A stretch of DNA of 64,000 nucleotides from Thiodiazotropha sp050291245 (GTDB lineage: Bacteria; Pseudomonadota; Gammaproteobacteria; Chromatiales; Chromatiaceae). Positions within the stretch are counted from its first letter, which is position 1; every line of letters begins with the position of its first letter. The translations under genes were made by a program, and so were the position numbers. The stretch is from contig JBNKJP010000026.1 in the NCBI GenBank assembly GCA_050291245.1, positions 1-64,000 of the forward strand, in the 5' to 3' direction. The notes beneath the pieces were generated by a model that was not told the origin of the DNA, ran no database searches, and saw nothing but the letters and a program-made list of their open reading frames with translations. Shown here in pieces: positions 62,181-64,000 of this stretch.

Positions 62181-63977
62181 TCAGTGTCCTTGATAAAGCT
62201 TGGCGACCGGCTCCTCCAACCGTTCCAGAACCTTGGTGCGCCTTAACTTCAAGGTCGGGGTCATCAAGCCGTTCTCCACGGACCAGGGTTCCAGGCTGAG
62301 ATAGACCCGCAATATGCGTGCATAACCTGGAAACTGCTGCATCAGTTCCGCGATCCGATCCAGTACCGCACGTTCTACCTCGGGTTGTTCCAGCACCCTG
62401 GGTTGATTGGGATCGACGCCGATGGTCGGGGCAAAACGCTGCCATTGTTCGGGATCCAGAATGCACAGGGCGGAGAGGAACGGCTTTTGCTCGCCCACCA
62501 CCATCACCTGTTCAATCATCGGATCCATACTGATCGCCAGCTCCAGATCCACCGGTGATACCTTCTCGCCGTTACTGAGTACGATGATCTCTTTGATGCG
62601 CCCGGTGATGTAGATATGTCCCTGCGGATCGATACGCGCCTTGTCTCCGGTATGCAGCCATCCCGCATCATCGACCACTCGCCCGCTGCTCTCCTGGTTG
62701 TTCCAATATCCCAGCATGATGTTCGGGCCCTTTGCCAGCAGCTCGTCGTGGTCACCGATCCTGACCTCAACATCGTCCACCGCGCGTCCCACACTTTCGG
62801 GTACATTGTCATTCGCCCGGTTGCAGGAGATGATCGGTGAGCTTTCGGTCAATCCGTACCCCTGCATAATCGGCACACCGAGTCCGATGAAGGTTCGCGA
62901 CACCTCCGGCACCAGGGCCGCACCGCCGCTCACCGCCAGACGCAGACGCCCACCCAGTCGGGCGGTGAGTTTGCGCGCCACCAACCGTTCCAGCAGCGGC
63001 CAGAGCAGTAGCAGGGGGCTCCAGCCGGCGCGACCCTGAGCGTAGAGGAAACGCCGCCAACCCACCTTGACAGCCAGATTGAACAACCGTTTGGCGCTTT
63101 CGCCCTTCTGCTCCAGCCCGCTCATCACTTTTGAATAGATCCGCTCATAGATGCGCGGGACACTGACCAGGGCGTGGGGACGGACGATCATCAAGTCTTC
63201 CCCGAGCTGGGCGATGGAACGGGTATACACCGTGGTCAACCCCAACATCACCGAGAGGTAATAGCCGACTGTCCGCTCCAGGGTGTGGGAGAGGGGCAGG
63301 AACGAGAGGATGACCTGGGATTCATGCAGATCGATCGTGCGCACCGCCGCTTCCGCATTGGTCAACATATTCCTGTGGCTGAGCATCACCCCTTTGGGAT
63401 ATCCGGTGGTGCCGGAGGTATATACGATCGAGGCGAGGTCGTCGCCGCGGGCCGTGGAGGCGCGTAGCGGACCACCCTGTTCGGGGAGCCAATCCGCAAG
63501 CGTGGTGACCCGGGCATCGGTGATATCCGCGCTGAGCGGATTCACACTGATGATACGCAGCACATTCGGTATCTCGTGGAGTATGGGTTCGAGGCTCTGC
63601 CACTCCTCCTGGCCTCCGATCACCAGCAACCGGCTTCCGGAGTCCTGCAGAATATAGGAGACATTGCCACCCCGGTCGTTGGCGTAGACCGGCACGGTGA
63701 CCAAGCCTAATGCGAGGGCGGCCTGATCGAACATGACCCATTCGCAACGGTTGCACATCATGACCGCAACCCGGTCACCCGGAGCCAGACCCTCGGCCAG
63801 CATGGCGTCCTGCCAGCGTGCTGCCTGTTCGGCCATCTGCGACCAGGTGAAATCCCGCCAGTCCTCCGCCTGGGGATCGTAACCACGAAAGCCCACCCCA
63901 TTGGCGGACCGGGCCACCCGTTCGCGAAACAATCCCCCCAGAGTAACCGCATCTTGTGAGGTAATGAAACGAGGCAT
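62181..63977 (-). CDS. Long-chain acyl-CoA ligase (AMP-binding)
   Basis: 598 residues. The AMP-binding signature Tyr-Thr-Ser-Gly-Thr-Thr-Gly-Tyr-Pro-Lys-Gly-Val is at ~185-196, Gly-Tyr-Gly-Leu-Thr-Glu-Ser at ~365, His-Thr-Gly-Asp-Lys-Ala at ~440 and the hinge Ile-Thr-Gly-Arg-Ile-Lys-Glu at ~455. It activates fatty acids to acyl-CoA through an acyl-adenylate in the cytoplasm or at the inner membrane. The C-terminal lid is complete (Lys-Leu-Arg-Arg-Thr). FadD15/long-chain-type layout. The gene is whole within the window, its start lying 23 nt from the edge, and is probably connected with the FadL-type porin downstream. Confidence 0.92.
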   Translation of the reverse strand: MPRFITSQDAVTLGGLFRERVARSANGVGFRGYDPQAEDWRDFTWSQMAEQAARWQDAMLAEGLAPGDRVAVMMCNRCEWVMFDQAALALGLVTVPVYANDRGGNVSYILQDSGSRLLVIGGQEEWQSLEPILHEIPNVLRIISVNPLSADITDARVTTLADWLPEQGGPLRASTARGDDLASIVYTSGTTGYPKGVMLSHRNMLTNAEAAVRTIDLHESQVILSFLPLSHTLERTVGYYLSVMLGLTTVYTRSIAQLGEDLMIVRPHALVSVPRIYERIYSKVMSGLEQKGESAKRLFNLAVKVGWRRFLYAQGRAGWSPLLLLWPLLERLVARKLTARLGGRLRLAVSGGAALVPEVSRTFIGLGVPIMQGYGLTESSPIISCNRANDNVPESVGRAVDDVEVRIGDHDELLAKGPNIMLGYWNNQESSGRVVDDAGWLHTGDKARIDPQGHIYITGRIKEIIVLSNGEKVSPVDLELAISMDPMIEQVMVVGEQKPFLSALCILDPEQWQRFAPTIGVDPNQPRVLEQPEVERAVLDRIAELMQQFPGYARILRVYLSLEPWSVENGLMTPTLKLRRTKVLERLEEPVAKLYQGH

Positions 63978-64000
63978 CCTGCCTGTTAGTTCGGGGCGAC

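Noticed and set aside
1..64000. CRISPR arrays, tRNA/rRNA genes, prophage or transposase genes
   Set aside because: No regularly spaced repeats, RNA-gene signatures or recognisable mobile-element enzymes were seen; the Rpn-like fragment and palindromes are the only mobility-related hints.

Overview
The window looks like a chromosomal segment of a sulfur-oxidising gammaproteobacterium. The strongest marker is an intact aprBA pair (dissimilatory adenylylsulfate reductase, 42103-44613). It is accompanied by a periplasmic DsrE-like protein, a SCO copper chaperone, three separate RND efflux systems, FadL/FadD fatty-acid uptake and several c-di-GMP and two-component proteins, all typical of free-living or facultatively host-associated Chromatiales-type bacteria. 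The species cannot be named from this sequence. The first ~13 kb is less GC-rich, gene-poor and littered with gene fragments and palindromic repeats. The rest is denser and more GC-rich. No rRNA, tRNA, CRISPR array or complete insertion sequence was recognised.

Layout. 1-13 kb (accessory): a DUF4351/Rpn-type C-terminal fragment, a decayed carotenoid-oxygenase tail, a phytochelatin-synthase-like lipoprotein, a TonB-dependent receptor, a gamma-glutamyltransferase + carotenoid-oxygenase pair, a broken PNPOx-like gene, an orphan NarL-type regulator, a degenerate Fic-like gene, and a PstS-like binding protein. 12.4-25.9 kb: SCO protein, DsrE-like protein, a GMC oxidoreductase with its subunit-3-like partner, then a copper block (Cys-rich HvfA-like peptide, CopL-like protein, CusB, CusA), a cation/proton antiporter, a DUF4239 membrane protein and a membrane protein with a degenerate GGDEF domain. 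26-37.5 kb: an RND efflux operon whose adaptor and pump genes are separated by one 6.9-kb gene for a pseudokinase-AAA-TPR-GAF-PAS-GGDEF-EAL protein whose stop codon overlaps the pump start. 37.6-45 kb: methyltransferase, membrane response regulator, pterin dehydratase, MBL hydrolase, YkgJ Fe-S cluster protein and aprBA. 45.2-49.4 kb: a compact four-gene operon ending in an RlmK-like rRNA methyltransferase, then a PAS-PAS-GGDEF protein. 49.4-64 kb: lipoprotein, a third RND system behind a possible FNR-type box, cobB, a PAS histidine kinase, a scrap of a second cobB, a secreted S33 peptidase, fadL and an acyl-CoA ligase.

How the genes fit together. AprBA with the DsrE-like protein points to sulfite/APS-level sulfur oxidation. 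A copper theme joins SCO, CusBA, the CopL-like and HvfA-like proteins. Glutathione chemistry joins the phytochelatin-synthase-like lipoprotein and GGT, though they are separate transcription units. The most unusual arrangement is the multidomain signalling protein co-translated with an RND pump. It would place nucleotide binding, ligand sensing and c-di-GMP turnover in the same transcript as an efflux pump.
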